64,000 nucleotides of DNA, from the NCBI RefSeq assembly GCF_021654115.1, contig NZ_JAIWJF010000001.1:496001-560000 (forward strand), written 5' to 3'. Under the pieces are notes generated by a model, which saw only the letters and a list, made by a program, of their open reading frames with translations, did no database searches and was not told the DNA's origin. The DNA comes from Furfurilactobacillus milii. Its GTDB lineage: Bacteria > Bacillota > Bacilli > Lactobacillales > Lactobacillaceae. Every line of letters begins with the position of its first letter. Within the stretch, counting starts at the first letter, position 1. Made by a program: the position numbers and the translations under genes. Positions 26,006 through 36,067 of this stretch are shown here, one piece after another.

Positions 26006-27655
26006 TTAGTCGTCTAAATTCAATTTTGTATATTCTGGTGTCCACTTTGTGTTAAGAACGGCAGCCTTCACGTCGTCAATCGGTTTCTCATTCAATCCTT
26101 GATCGACAGCGCTTTGAGCAACAGCTTCAGCAACCGTTTCGGAAAAGACGTTAAGCTTTTCAACAGGTGGCAATACCGCTGCGCCGGGTTCGTTCACATC
26201 AATGATCCCGCCGAGTGAGTGGGCGGCTTTGCTGATCATCGTGTCATTTAGCACTTTGGCGGAAGCGGCAATGGTGCCAAGACCTAAGCCAGGGTAAACC
26301 AGTGCGTTATTGGCCTGACCGATTTTATACGTGATACCGTTATAGTCGACATCGTGAGCCGGAATCCCCGTCGCAATCAAACCGCGGCCGTCAGTCCACT
26401 TGATGAGGTCGTCAGCGGAAGCTTCTGCCAGCTTGGTTGGGTTGGACAGTGGGAAAATGATGGGGCGTTCCGTGTGAGCGGCCATGTTACGAACGATATC
26501 TTCAGTGAAGGTGCCTGGCTGAGTTGATGTGCCCACCAGAATTGTCGGGTGAATGGCGTCAACGACAGCGGCTAAACTGGTCAGCTCATCTGCGTTTGTG
26601 AATTCACTCCGTTGACGGGCAAACGGCCGTTGTTCGGGGGTGAGGTCAGTCATGTCATCAAACAGCAGTCCCTGTTTGTCGACCATGTAGAAGTGTTTAC
26701 GCGCTTCATCGGCACTTAACCCTTGTTCGACCATTTCGTCGAAAATCCGTTTGGCAATGCCGGCACCAGCGGATCCTGCACCAAACGTCAGGTATGTTTG
26801 GTCGGTCAATTTTTGCTTTGAAATGTTCAATGCGCCGAGGATGCCAGCGAGGGTGATGATACCAGTCCCCTGAATATCATCGTTGAAGGTGACATACTGA
26901 CGCTGATACTTCTGCAAAATTTTGGCGGCATTATTGCGACCGAAGTCTTCAAAATGAAGGTACATATTCGGGAAGAGTGATTCAGCGGTGGTCACAAACT
27001 GATCAACGAATTGATAATATTTATCGCCTTCGACACGTTTATGATGATTGCCGAGATACAGAGGGTCATTCAGCAAGGATTCGTTATTGGTGCCAGTGTC
27101 AAGAACAACGGGTAACACTTTGCGTGGGTCGATTCCGGCCGCGGCGGTATAAACCATCAACTTACCAACGGAAATGTCAACGCCTTGAACGCCCCAGTCA
27201 CCAATGCCGAGGATGCCTTCACCATCTGTGACAACAACCAGCTGAATATCACGGTTGCCGGCAACATTCTTTAAAGTTGTTGCCATGTCGTCAGGATCAT
27301 CAATGGACAGGAAGGCGGCATATTGAGAGCTTAGGAACAGTTCACTATAGTTTTCAATGGTGTCCGCGATGGTTGGATCGTAGACAACGGGCATAAATTC
27401 AACGACGTGTTGACTGAATAATTTGTAGAAGAGAATCCGATTTTCATTGAATAGATTCATCAAGTACAGGCGCTTGTCCAACATGGTGGACTTGGCTTGA
27501 TACTGTGCGTAAACACGAGCTAGCTGATTTTCCATCGTCTGGACGCGTGGCGGTAATAGGCCAATCAGACCAAATTCGCGTCGTTCAGCGTCTGTAAACG
27601 CAGTGCCCTTATTTAAAAATGGGTCTTCTAAAATCTCAGCTGGTGTCATTTTCAT
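26006..27655 (-). CDS. mleS: Malolactic enzyme
   Basis: This 549-residue enzyme of the malic enzyme superfamily converts L-malate to L-lactate and CO2 using NAD+ and Mn2+. Visible are the N-terminal [24 protein letters not shown], the metal/malate region [10 protein letters not shown] and FNDDIQGTG, and the dinucleotide fold [11 protein letters not shown]. Later [13 protein letters not shown] and the C-terminal [20 protein letters not shown] follow. The sequence follows lactobacillar malolactic enzymes closely along its length, more so than ordinary NAD malic enzymes. A divergent LysR gene lies upstream, the usual MleR position. No malate transporter gene is adjacent in the window. Malolactic fermentation deacidifies and gives proton motive force. 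Confidence 0.9.
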   Translation of the reverse strand: MKMTPAEILEDPFLNKGTAFTDAERREFGLIGLLPPRVQTMENQLARVYAQYQAKSTMLDKRLYLMNLFNENRILFYKLFSQHVVEFMPVVYDPTIADTIENYSELFLSSQYAAFLSIDDPDDMATTLKNVAGNRDIQLVVVTDGEGILGIGDWGVQGVDISVGKLMVYTAAAGIDPRKVLPVVLDTGTNNESLLNDPLYLGNHHKRVEGDKYYQFVDQFVTTAESLFPNMYLHFEDFGRNNAAKILQKYQRQYVTFNDDIQGTGIITLAGILGALNISKQKLTDQTYLTFGAGSAGAGIAKRIFDEMVEQGLSADEARKHFYMVDKQGLLFDDMTDLTPEQRPFARQRSEFTNADELTSLAAVVDAIHPTILVGTSTQPGTFTEDIVRNMAAHTERPIIFPLSNPTKLAEASADDLIKWTDGRGLIATGIPAHDVDYNGITYKIGQANNALVYPGLGLGTIAASAKVLNDTMISKAAHSLGGIIDVNEPGAAVLPPVEKLNVFSETVAEAVAQSAVDQGLNEKPIDDVKAAVLNTKWTPEYTKLNLDD

Positions 27656-27713
27656 ATTAATGCCTCCATGAATGTTTTAATAAACTAAAGATACAACCCT
27701 GTTATAATCATAG

Positions 27714-27730
27714 TCAAACAACTCGTTTGA
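27714..27730. promoter_or_regulatory. Inverted repeat operator candidate for the LysR regulator
   Basis: TCAAAC and GTTTGA flank a 5-base spacer in the divergent region between the malolactic gene and its LysR gene, directly before TATAAA at 27731. This is a plausible LysR binding half-site pair controlling both genes. Confidence 0.5.
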
Positions 27731-27762
27731 TATAAAAGATAACAATATGGAGATTATTAAAA

Positions 27763-28641
27763 ATGAATACACGTGATTTGGAATACTTTATGGCAGTAGC
27801 GGAGCGGCAAAACTTTTCGGCCGCCGCAACGCAATTTCACGTTAGTCAGCCGACGATCACACTCGCAATTAAACGTTTGGAAACAGAGTTCGGTGATACC
27901 TTGATTCAGCGGGATCGGACACACGCACAGGCCCATTTGACACCAGCAGGAGAGATTTTACAACGGCGGGCCACCTTAATTTTGCAAAATTTGAAATTGT
28001 CACAACAGGAAATCATCCAGACAAAAGCCACGACCATTCGATTTGGGTTGCCGCCGATTATCGGGACGGTTTATTTTCCTAAATTAGCCGGCAAACTAAT
28101 GGCAGATGGGATTCTCAGCCGTATCCGTACTCGTGAAGCCGGTTCTGATCAGCTACTTAAGGAATTGCAAAATGGCGATATCGACATTGCACTATTGGGT
28201 TCGATTCAACCCTTACCCAATGACCGTTTGCACACGCAGTTATTGGCAGAACGACCGTTTCACGTGATTGTGGGCAACGAACATCCGTTAGCTCATCGCG
28301 AACAGGTAAGTTTTCGTGAACTCGCCGATGAACGGTTCGTGACGCTGAATGATAATTTTATTCATCCAGCAGCATTAACGGCCTTCTCAAAAGCGGCCGG
28401 GTTTACGCCAAACGTCATTTATAAATCGCCCGACATCAATTTGATCAAAGGATTAGTAGCTGAGAACCTCGGCATTAGCATCTTGGTTAGTGATGCTATC
28501 AAGACTGGGGATGAGGTTGCCTCGCTGACGATTGAGGATGCGCTGACGGAACGCTTTAATATTTCCCTGGCTTACCGTCAAGGATTTGTACCAAATGAGA
28601 TGCAGCGACAGTTTATTGATGATCTAAAGATGATTAAGTAG
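27763..28641 (+). CDS. mleR: LysR-family regulator, probable MleR
   Basis: This 292-residue LysR-type regulator has an N-terminal winged helix (about 1-60), RDLEYFMAVAERQNFSAAA and VSQPTITLAIKRLE, followed by the two-lobed effector domain (about 88-290). It is divergent from the malolactic enzyme gene, the position of MleR in other lactic acid bacteria, so malate-dependent activation is likely. The symbol rests on this context. A GGAG site precedes the ATG. Confidence 0.82.
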   Translation: MNTRDLEYFMAVAERQNFSAAATQFHVSQPTITLAIKRLETEFGDTLIQRDRTHAQAHLTPAGEILQRRATLILQNLKLSQQEIIQTKATTIRFGLPPIIGTVYFPKLAGKLMADGILSRIRTREAGSDQLLKELQNGDIDIALLGSIQPLPNDRLHTQLLAERPFHVIVGNEHPLAHREQVSFRELADERFVTLNDNFIHPAALTAFSKAAGFTPNVIYKSPDINLIKGLVAENLGISILVSDAIKTGDEVASLTIEDALTERFNISLAYRQGFVPNEMQRQFIDDLKMIK

Positions 28642-28659
28642 AATGTTTGATTCATATAG

Positions 28660-28752
28660 AAAACCACGTGGGTGGGAATGTAATAACTGATCAATGATTA
28701 GTTCTGGCTTGATTGATGACGTTATTGCTTTTCAAATTGACGTGGTTTTTTT
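28660..28752 (+). terminator. Terminator of the LysR gene
   Basis: AAAACCACGT and ACGTGG plus a T-run form the outer stem. An inner stem pairs AATAAC..ATCAAT with ATTGAT..GTTATT, giving one long imperfect hairpin ending in TTTTTTT. Confidence 0.7.
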
Positions 28753-29275
28753 ATGTGATAGAGATTTTCATGTTGCTAGAAAAATTTTTCCACGCAATCA
28801 TTTTTTAACAATGAATTTAACCGATCACTTTGCTTAATTCGTAATTTTAATGGCAAAAAGGCGTCTATTTTTCGAACAAAATAGTTAGCTACTATAAGTA
28901 TTAGCTAGTTATACATTTAAAAACTAAAATTTGAAAATTCATGGCACACAATTGATTTGGAAAGCGCTTAATAATCTATTTGCGTAACTGGTCTGATTAG
29001 ACGCATCAAATTTGCAATTGTGCACTTACTATTTATGTACAAACAATATTTATGCGTGCTAAACTGCTTTTGGAATCAAGTTAGAGGTGGTAACTGTTTA
29101 ACAGCTAGACATTAATATGCTTTAAAGATAGATCAAAAAAATGGTTAGTCTGTTAACCTATTTTGGTGTAACTTCGTGACCAATCGCCGATATACATATA
29201 GCGAGACGACGATTTAGCCAGCGATGAATATTAAATCAATTACAATTTGGATTTGCTTTCAAGGGGGTATTGATT
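28753..29275 (+). promoter_or_regulatory. Promoter and long 5' leader of adhesin 1
   Basis: No gene is visible here. TGTACA (29036-29041), an 18-bp spacer and TAAACT (29060-29065) preceded by TGC form a promoter with the same layout as that of adhesin 2. CACAATTGATTT (28947-28958) lies 101 bp upstream of the -10, almost the same distance as in the adhesin 2 region. The leader of about 200 bases contains a GGTTA/TAACC hairpin near 29142 and ends in the AAGGGGGT ribosome binding site. Confidence 0.6.
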
Positions 29276-32200
29276 ATGTCTCGCAGGAATAAAGAAATCG
29301 CAGATACGATAACAAGTGAGAAAGAGCATTACAAGATGTACAAGTCTGGTAAGCAGTGGCTGTTTGCCGGAATTACCGTATTCACATTTGGTGGCTTTTT
29401 AGTCAACGGTGAAAAGAATATTGAAGCGGCAACGGATGCAAATGATGGTACGCCGAGTGACCCACAATCGGATGCCACCAAGCAAACCAATACGCCACTT
29501 GAATTCACGACGACAGTTACGCAAAACCAGACGACTGCCAGTGCAGCACAACAGCCGGCGTCTGCGTCAACGACGCCGACAAGTCAAGCGACTAATGCTG
29601 CCACGACAGCCACTTCAACTGCTTCAGCAAGTCAGGCAGTCTCACAGGCAACCGCTAGTCAGAACAGTAAGGCTCCGCAACAACCATTACAAATCAAGAC
29701 CACACCGGTTACTAGCCAATCACCAGTTAGCTCCGTCAGTGCACAAAACACTTCAGTGGCTTCTGATCAGTCTAGTCAGGCACCTCAGACAGCAACAAGT
29801 GCAGCCTCCACTGCGCCAGTTGCTAGTCAAACCGCTACGTCTATCGCGCCTCAGAGCGAAACTATTAATGGCAACTCACAAGCAACTGTGACGAGCACTA
29901 ATCAAACACCAACAGTTACAGCCCTACCAAATGGTGCGACAAGTCAACAGGTTACTGATGCAAAAGCGGCGGCGCTTAAGGCATTTGCAGAAACCGGAAC
30001 ACCACAGGAAATTACTCAGATGGACGCAACCAGTAATGCGGGCACGTCCACGACTGATACAACTTCTGGCGCAACATCTAATAGTGCATGGACGAATTAC
30101 AGCAATGTACTTACACAGGCCAATGCGGTCGTTCGGTCGCGCTACACAGGTGCGTCGTACGCCGAACTTAATGCCGCACTCGCCAACGCAGCTAGTTTAA
30201 CTGATACTTCTTCACCGGTCGCATTGAAGCAGGCACAGCAACAAGTTCAAAGTGCACTTGACGGACTCGTTACTAATCCTGGAGCTGACGCGGCAGGTGA
30301 TACAAACAAGCTTATTGCAACTGATCAAAATCAGTATCCTACTAGCGATGCAGCCAAGTACACAACTGACACGTGGCAGGCATATCAGGATGCATTATCA
30401 GCTGCCGAGTCTGGCGCCTCAAATAATGCAACAACTGCTAACACGTTATCTGTACTGAGCAAAAAACTTAATGATGCTACAGCTAACCTTGAGCTGAATA
30501 AAGCAGATGTTTTGTTTGGTAAGTTAACTACCTTACTCAACAGCGCAGCAACGTCGATTGATAATGCGGGCACGTTTACGATCGCTTCGATTCAAAATTT
30601 GAAGACGGCTCAAGCAACCGCTCAGAAATTAACATCGTCTAGTTCAGCCCAGGATATTCAAAATGCATTAACGGCGTTAAACGCTGCTGAATCAGCATTG
30701 ATTCCAGCTGGCTCATTGAAAAATTTGCAGGATCAATTGAACACTGCCAAGTCCACATATATGAACTTTCAATCCTCTGACGCAACGGCAACAAATTACG
30801 CTTATAGTGCATATACAAAGGCTAGTTGGGATGCCTTTACCAGTGCCTATGTTTACGCTCGAGCTGTTATGAATAACAATGCAGCAACGCAGGATCAGTT
30901 GAGTAACGCCATTTTTAATTTAAAACAGGCCACTCAGCAGCTGGTTAGTGAGCAAGTAGCTCAAGACGATTTGAACACGACAATCACTGGGGCCAAACAA
31001 TTACTTGCTGAGAATAACGGTGGTGCTTATAGCACAGACAGTACGTACAACTTAAGCATGGCGGTTCAATCTGCTCAAGCATTGTTGGATTCAAATGGTG
31101 ATCCACTGAAAACAACCACAACGGATCAGTTAGTGAGTGCAACAAATGCTGTTCAAAATGCTGTTAACCAGTTAACAACGGTTTCGGATTCTGCTTGGAA
31201 CGACTTGAACAAAATGATTAATAACTCCAAGCAACTCAATCCGGTTAACTTTGATAGCAAAACGTATGCCAATCTGGTGAATGCACGGTCTAATGCTGTT
31301 AGTGATCTGTATGATGAACCATCATCGGATTCAGTTAAAACGGATGCGTCCAATTTGCGAAAGGCAATTTGGGGCACCATTGCAAATGATAGTGCTGCAG
31401 CTTCGGCACGTGCAACGTTAAGCCAGATTCTCAACAATGAAGTGGCGCAATCACCAAGTCTGTATACAAATGAAACTTACAGTATTTACAAGTCTGTTCT
31501 GGATAACGCTACCAATCTCATGGATACAGGCAGCCTAGACACAGTTAAACTGAATCAGGCTATTAGTGACTTGCCATTCTACTTTAACAACTTGTTGTTG
31601 TTGACTGACGCGCAACAAACACAAAATTCTGCCACATTGACAGGGACACATGGCACGATTACTGGTGACAAGTGGGACACTGTCAGCACCACCGATACGG
31701 GCCACAGTATTAGTTTCGGTGCGGTTAGTTCGTTTGATAAAACGTATAAAGGCAACGGCACAATTATTACGACAATTAAGTTACCTGCTAGCTTAACGCC
31801 ATTCTTTAAGACTTCGAATTGGAAAGATTATACGAAAGTTGCTTATGTCGTAGAAGTTAAAGGTGGCGCAAGTTCACAAAAAATTGGCACGGGAACGGTT
31901 AATAGCGATGTTGTTGAACCCAAAAATGCCATTGCTTTGGTGGAGGCTCTTGCTAATACTCACCAATTGTCTAGTTCGACTGATTTAGTATCAGACTTCA
32001 AGTTGTCACTTTCGTTTAATGCAGACGGTCAACCAGTTTTGACGATTATTACTGGAAAATTGCCAACAACTGGCCCATCTAATAGCGATCAGTTCTGGTT
32101 CCAAATTGATATTCCAGCATGGCATAAAGCCGGTGATCAGCATTACTTAGCTCGTACAACAGGAACGCAATCGGATAATGCCGTTTACACTGAATCACAT

Positions 32201-35200
32201 ATTAATGGGCTACCTGGCCTTTCCGAAGTTGGGACATCCTTTGTGCTGGCCAACCATTATGCAATTGCAGAAGCTAACAACACTACGCCTGCCAATGCCG
32301 GTTATGACTACTCCAATTCAGCCATTCCAGATCCGGCGACTAACAGCGGCGGTATTGCAATGGTCGGCCTTACATCAACGGATAATGAACCAACAGAAAA
32401 CTTGGTTCAACAGGCGGTACCGCAGTTTAAGACAAGCAATGTGTCATCAGACATTGTCCAAGGGACCAACACCATTACTGATAATGTGACCGTTGACCAC
32501 ACGACGGATGATCCTGGCGACACCTACCAAGTTGTCTTTAATGATACGAAGAAAGTTACGATCACCAACCCTGATGGCACTAAGTCCACGGCTTACCAAG
32601 TAGTTGCAACTGCTGTCGGTAACATTGATAGCAATGGCAATTACACAGCTAGCTTTGGTCAACACGATGGCACAACGATGAGTGGTGTCACTGTGCAAAC
32701 GGGTGATGTTGTGACAGCCTACATCCAACGGGTCAACACAATTAGTGGTGCTATTTCACAAGGCACAATGGGTTATGCAATTGCGAGTGTGCCATCAGCA
32801 CAGACACCGTTTGTTTACGTTGATTCCGACACTGTTAAAGTTGGTTCCTCTAAGATTACTGGGACCATCTCAAGCTTGGTTGCATCCACGGTTACTGCTT
32901 CCGATGCAGTAAACAAGAAAGTTTCACCGAACGACATGAACGTTTACACCGTTACCGTCACGGTTTACAACCCAGATGGTTCGGTAAATGCTTCTAACAA
33001 CACGCAGGTTGAAAAAGACGGTTCATGGACAAGTACTGTCGGCACACCTTTAACAGCTGGTAAGTATGTTCAGGCAACTGCGCATGTTTTGCACGGTATT
33101 GTTTCGGGAACAAACGCAGTTCAACCGACTGGGGTTCAACTGACTGATTTGGATACCAATGTATCTGACTCCATTTATGTATTAGCTAATAAAGATGTCT
33201 TAAACGCGGCCATTTCCGATGGCACTACGGTTCAAGGCAGCATGGCTGATCCTGCGTACGCAACTGCAACTAAGGATGACTGGGCTAACTTGTCCAAACA
33301 GATGACAGCAGCGACAACCGTTAATAACGATAAAGCGGCTACCCAGGATGCCGTTAACGAAGCTGTTAAGAACTTGGATGCGGCAATTACGCAGATCACA
33401 AAATCAAAGAACGGATTGGAAGCGGCCATCAAGTCTGCCCCGGCAGCCACCGAGGCCCAGAAATACACGCCGACAACTTGGAGCAACATGCAATCTGCAT
33501 TAACAGCAGCGACATTGTTGGATGCTAAACCGGCTGATGCCTTAACAGCCACACAAATAACTGACGCTACCAATACATTGCTTGATGCAATTAACGGTTT
33601 GCAGTTTATGAGTGCTTCTCAAACGACGGGAACGGCAGCTGGTGAGGCAACATCAAACGCAACGACTGCTAATTCTGATGCTGAAAATGCGACAGCCAAT
33701 GCTAGCGCTGCTGCGGAGAACGCGGATCTTGCTACATCGGCAGCTGCTAAGGCCGCCTCGTTAGCAGCCCAGGGCTCTGATGGAACCACTGATTTAATTA
33801 ATGCGGCCATCAATTACACGACGGCTAAGGGGTTGGCTTCACAGGCAGCCTTAAATGCTCAGCGTGCGACAGCCGAAGCCAACGCGGCCTCAGCAGCTGC
33901 TGCTCAAGCTCAATCGGCCGCGGTTGCTGCAAATACGCCTGAAGCTAAGGCATTGGCTAACGATGCTGCCACGGCAGCGAAGAAAGCAGTTGATAACGCG
34001 GCGGCAGCCACCGTTGCTGCAAATAGTGTTGCGAACGCTGTGGTTGCGGCCACCGCTGCTTATGACGCAGCTCGGGCAAACATTGCAACATCAACTGCTA
34101 ACACGGCGATTAAGGACGCTCAAAAACAAAATGCAGCGGCCAGCGACGCAATTACTAAAGGCGATAAAACTTCTGCTTTGGCAGCATTAAGCGCGGCCGA
34201 CACAGATGTCAACCAAGCTACTAAAGCGTTGAGTCAAGCAAGTGATGCCCTGAAAGTCGCTCAGTCAGAGGCTGATGCGACGAGCGCGGCAGCAGCATTA
34301 CCAACGGCTACTGATAACGACAAGACGGCTGCCACGAATGCTGCGAATGTTTACAAGGCTGCCAGTGACGCTGCCGTAGCCGCACAGAAGGATTTGACGG
34401 CGATTCAAGCGACTGTTCAAGCGACGCGCAAGGTTGCCGAAGCCATGACTGATACTGGTACAGCAGCTGATCCCGCAACTAGTGAAGCGGCTACCAAGGC
34501 GACCACGGCTGCATCAAGCGCCACTAGCGACGCAACGACAGCAGACAGCAACGCGGTTGATGCCAATAGCGCAGCAATTGCTGCTAACAGTGCTGCTGCG
34601 GATGTTGCAGCCTTGACTAAAGCTGGTTCTGACGCCACAGACGCATTGATTAGTGACGCTGTTAATGTTGCCAGTGCAGCCAACTTGGCTTCCCAAGCAA
34701 CTAGTAATGCTGCAAAAGCCACTAGCGAGGCTACGGCAGCTAGTGCCGCTGCCAGTGATGCCGCCGTTGCGGCTACTAAGGCTGGCACAGATGTCGCTAA
34801 GTCGCTGGCTACGTCAGCCAGTGAAGCTGCTGCGGCAGCAATGCAGAAGGCTACGGATGCCACTAAGGCTGCACAGACAGCGACAAACGCTGCTAAGGCG
34901 GCCCAAGCAACTTATGATGCAGCTAAAGCCAATGTTGCTACGGCTGCGGCCAGTGCTGCGGCTAGTGATGCCGCGGCGCAATTGAAGACTGCAAACGCAG
35001 AGATTACTAAGGGCAATCAAGATGCCGCTAGTGACGCTTTATCAGCCGCTAGCGCGGATAACACCAAGGCAACTGCCCAGTACAATGCGGCTAGTGCCGC
35101 TTTAAGCACAGCAACCGTTGAGGCAAAGGCGTTAACAGACGCTGCCAGTGGCGCTGATGCTACGGATGCAGACAAAACGAACGCAGCGGCTGCCGCACAA

Positions 35201-36067
35201 GCAGCTAAAGATGCTGACGCTAACTTACAAGCAGCTAAAACTAATGTTGATAAAGCTGCGACTGATTACACGACTGCGCACACCAGTTACACCAATATGA
35301 CACCTGGTGCAGGCACTGTTGAAAATAGTGACGGCAGTGAGACAACTACTGTAAAGAACGCTGATGGCTCAACGACAACCACAACGAAGGATAAAAATGG
35401 CAAAGTTATTGACACGTTAACCACCAAACCAGATGGTTCAACGGATGACGTTAAGTATGGTTCAGATGGTTCTTCCACAGAAACAAAGAAGGATCCCGCC
35501 GGTAACGTAACCCAGAAGGTTGTGACTAATACTGATGGTTCGACAGTTACCACAACCCCTAATGATGACGGTTCTGTTACCACCGTTACCAAAGACAAGA
35601 GCGGTGCAACAACGTCCACCCAGACTAAAGATCCGTTTGGCAACACCACGATGACAACGCCAACCAGTGATGGCGGCAGTCAGACCGTTAAGAAGACAGC
35701 AGCCGGTAAGACGATTGAAACGAGCACTACTAATCCGACGACTCATGACACCACGACGGTAACGCCAACGAGTGATGGCGGTCAGAAGACGGTGGTTACC
35801 GATCCAAACGGCAAAGTGATCAGCACCACAATTACAGATGCGAGTGGCAAACCAGTTTCGACTAGCACTGTTGACCCGACGACTGGCGACACGACCACCA
35901 CAACACCAACGAGTGACGGCGGCCGGAAGACGGTTGTTACTGATCCAAATGGCAAAGTGATCAGCACCACAATTACAGATGCGAGTGGCAAACCAGTTTC
36001 GACTAGCACTGTTGACCCGACGACTGGCGACACGACCACCACAACACCAACGAGTGACGGCGGCTGA
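29276..36067 (+). CDS. Giant KxYKxGKxW-signal surface adhesin 1, N-terminal product up to an in-frame TGA
   Basis: This is a 2263-residue secreted protein as written. It starts with a KxYKxGKxW-type signal (HYKMYKSGKQWLFAG), followed by a Ser/Thr/Ala-rich low-complexity segment. Several helical FIVAR-like modules follow (about 30070-31590), then a beta-rich region (about 31620-33160) ending in Ig-like strands (TVTVYNPDGSVNAS), another FIVAR pair, a long Ala-rich coiled coil (about 33620-35290) and Thr/Asp/Gly repeats. The frame stops at TGA 36065-36067 inside a repeat where sister copies have an amino-acid codon. The ATG at 29276 is set by AAGGGGGT seven bases upstream. This product has no cell-wall anchor. 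It pairs with a downstream coiled-coil/half-glycosyltransferase protein. Confidence 0.88.
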   Translation: MSRRNKEIADTITSEKEHYKMYKSGKQWLFAGITVFTFGGFLVNGEKNIEAATDANDGTPSDPQSDATKQTNTPLEFTTTVTQNQTTASAAQQPASASTTPTSQATNAATTATSTASASQAVSQATASQNSKAPQQPLQIKTTPVTSQSPVSSVSAQNTSVASDQSSQAPQTATSAASTAPVASQTATSIAPQSETINGNSQATVTSTNQTPTVTALPNGATSQQVTDAKAAALKAFAETGTPQEITQMDATSNAGTSTTDTTSGATSNSAWTNYSNVLTQANAVVRSRYTGASYAELNAALANAASLTDTSSPVALKQAQQQVQSALDGLVTNPGADAAGDTNKLIATDQNQYPTSDAAKYTTDTWQAYQDALSAAESGASNNATTANTLSVLSKKLNDATANLELNKADVLFGKLTTLLNSAATSIDNAGTFTIASIQNLKTAQATAQKLTSSSSAQDIQNALTALNAAESALIPAGSLKNLQDQLNTAKSTYMNFQSSDATATNYAYSAYTKASWDAFTSAYVYARAVMNNNAATQDQLSNAIFNLKQATQQLVSEQVAQDDLNTTITGAKQLLAENNGGAYSTDSTYNLSMAVQSAQALLDSNGDPLKTTTTDQLVSATNAVQNAVNQLTTVSDSAWNDLNKMINNSKQLNPVNFDSKTYANLVNARSNAVSDLYDEPSSDSVKTDASNLRKAIWGTIANDSAAASARATLSQILNNEVAQSPSLYTNETYSIYKSVLDNATNLMDTGSLDTVKLNQAISDLPFYFNNLLLLTDAQQTQNSATLTGTHGTITGDKWDTVSTTDTGHSISFGAVSSFDKTYKGNGTIITTIKLPASLTPFFKTSNWKDYTKVAYVVEVKGGASSQKIGTGTVNSDVVEPKNAIALVEALANTHQLSSSTDLVSDFKLSLSFNADGQPVLTIITGKLPTTGPSNSDQFWFQIDIPAWHKAGDQHYLARTTGTQSDNAVYTESHINGLPGLSEVGTSFVLANHYAIAEANNTTPANAGYDYSNSAIPDPATNSGGIAMVGLTSTDNEPTENLVQQAVPQFKTSNVSSDIVQGTNTITDNVTVDHTTDDPGDTYQVVFNDTKKVTITNPDGTKSTAYQVVATAVGNIDSNGNYTASFGQHDGTTMSGVTVQTGDVVTAYIQRVNTISGAISQGTMGYAIASVPSAQTPFVYVDSDTVKVGSSKITGTISSLVASTVTASDAVNKKVSPNDMNVYTVTVTVYNPDGSVNASNNTQVEKDGSWTSTVGTPLTAGKYVQATAHVLHGIVSGTNAVQPTGVQLTDLDTNVSDSIYVLANKDVLNAAISDGTTVQGSMADPAYATATKDDWANLSKQMTAATTVNNDKAATQDAVNEAVKNLDAAITQITKSKNGLEAAIKSAPAATEAQKYTPTTWSNMQSALTAATLLDAKPADALTATQITDATNTLLDAINGLQFMSASQTTGTAAGEATSNATTANSDAENATANASAAAENADLATSAAAKAASLAAQGSDGTTDLINAAINYTTAKGLASQAALNAQRATAEANAASAAAAQAQSAAVAANTPEAKALANDAATAAKKAVDNAAAATVAANSVANAVVAATAAYDAARANIATSTANTAIKDAQKQNAAASDAITKGDKTSALAALSAADTDVNQATKALSQASDALKVAQSEADATSAAAALPTATDNDKTAATNAANVYKAASDAAVAAQKDLTAIQATVQATRKVAEAMTDTGTAADPATSEAATKATTAASSATSDATTADSNAVDANSAAIAANSAAADVAALTKAGSDATDALISDAVNVASAANLASQATSNAAKATSEATAASAAASDAAVAATKAGTDVAKSLATSASEAAAAAMQKATDATKAAQTATNAAKAAQATYDAAKANVATAAASAAASDAAAQLKTANAEITKGNQDAASDALSAASADNTKATAQYNAASAALSTATVEAKALTDAASGADATDADKTNAAAAAQAAKDADANLQAAKTNVDKAATDYTTAHTSYTNMTPGAGTVENSDGSETTTVKNADGSTTTTTKDKNGKVIDTLTTKPDGSTDDVKYGSDGSSTETKKDPAGNVTQKVVTNTDGSTVTTTPNDDGSVTTVTKDKSGATTSTQTKDPFGNTTMTTPTSDGGSQTVKKTAAGKTIETSTTNPTTHDTTTVTPTSDGGQKTVVTDPNGKVISTTITDASGKPVSTSTVDPTTGDTTTTTPTSDGGRKTVVTDPNGKVISTTITDASGKPVSTSTVDPTTGDTTTTTPTSDGG
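35783..36064 (+). repeat. Two nearly identical tandem 141-bp repeats in adhesin 1
   Basis: Two consecutive 47-codon units (35783-35923 and 35924-36064) share over 100 bases without a difference. Neighbouring units have diverged. The next unit begins with the TGA codon, so a recent expansion borders the nonsense codon. Confidence 0.85.

Noticed and set aside
28955-28975. A cre-like sequence (GGAAAGCGCTTAAT) upstream of adhesin 1
   Set aside because: It has three mismatches to the consensus, including the outer bases, and no equivalent before adhesin 2.
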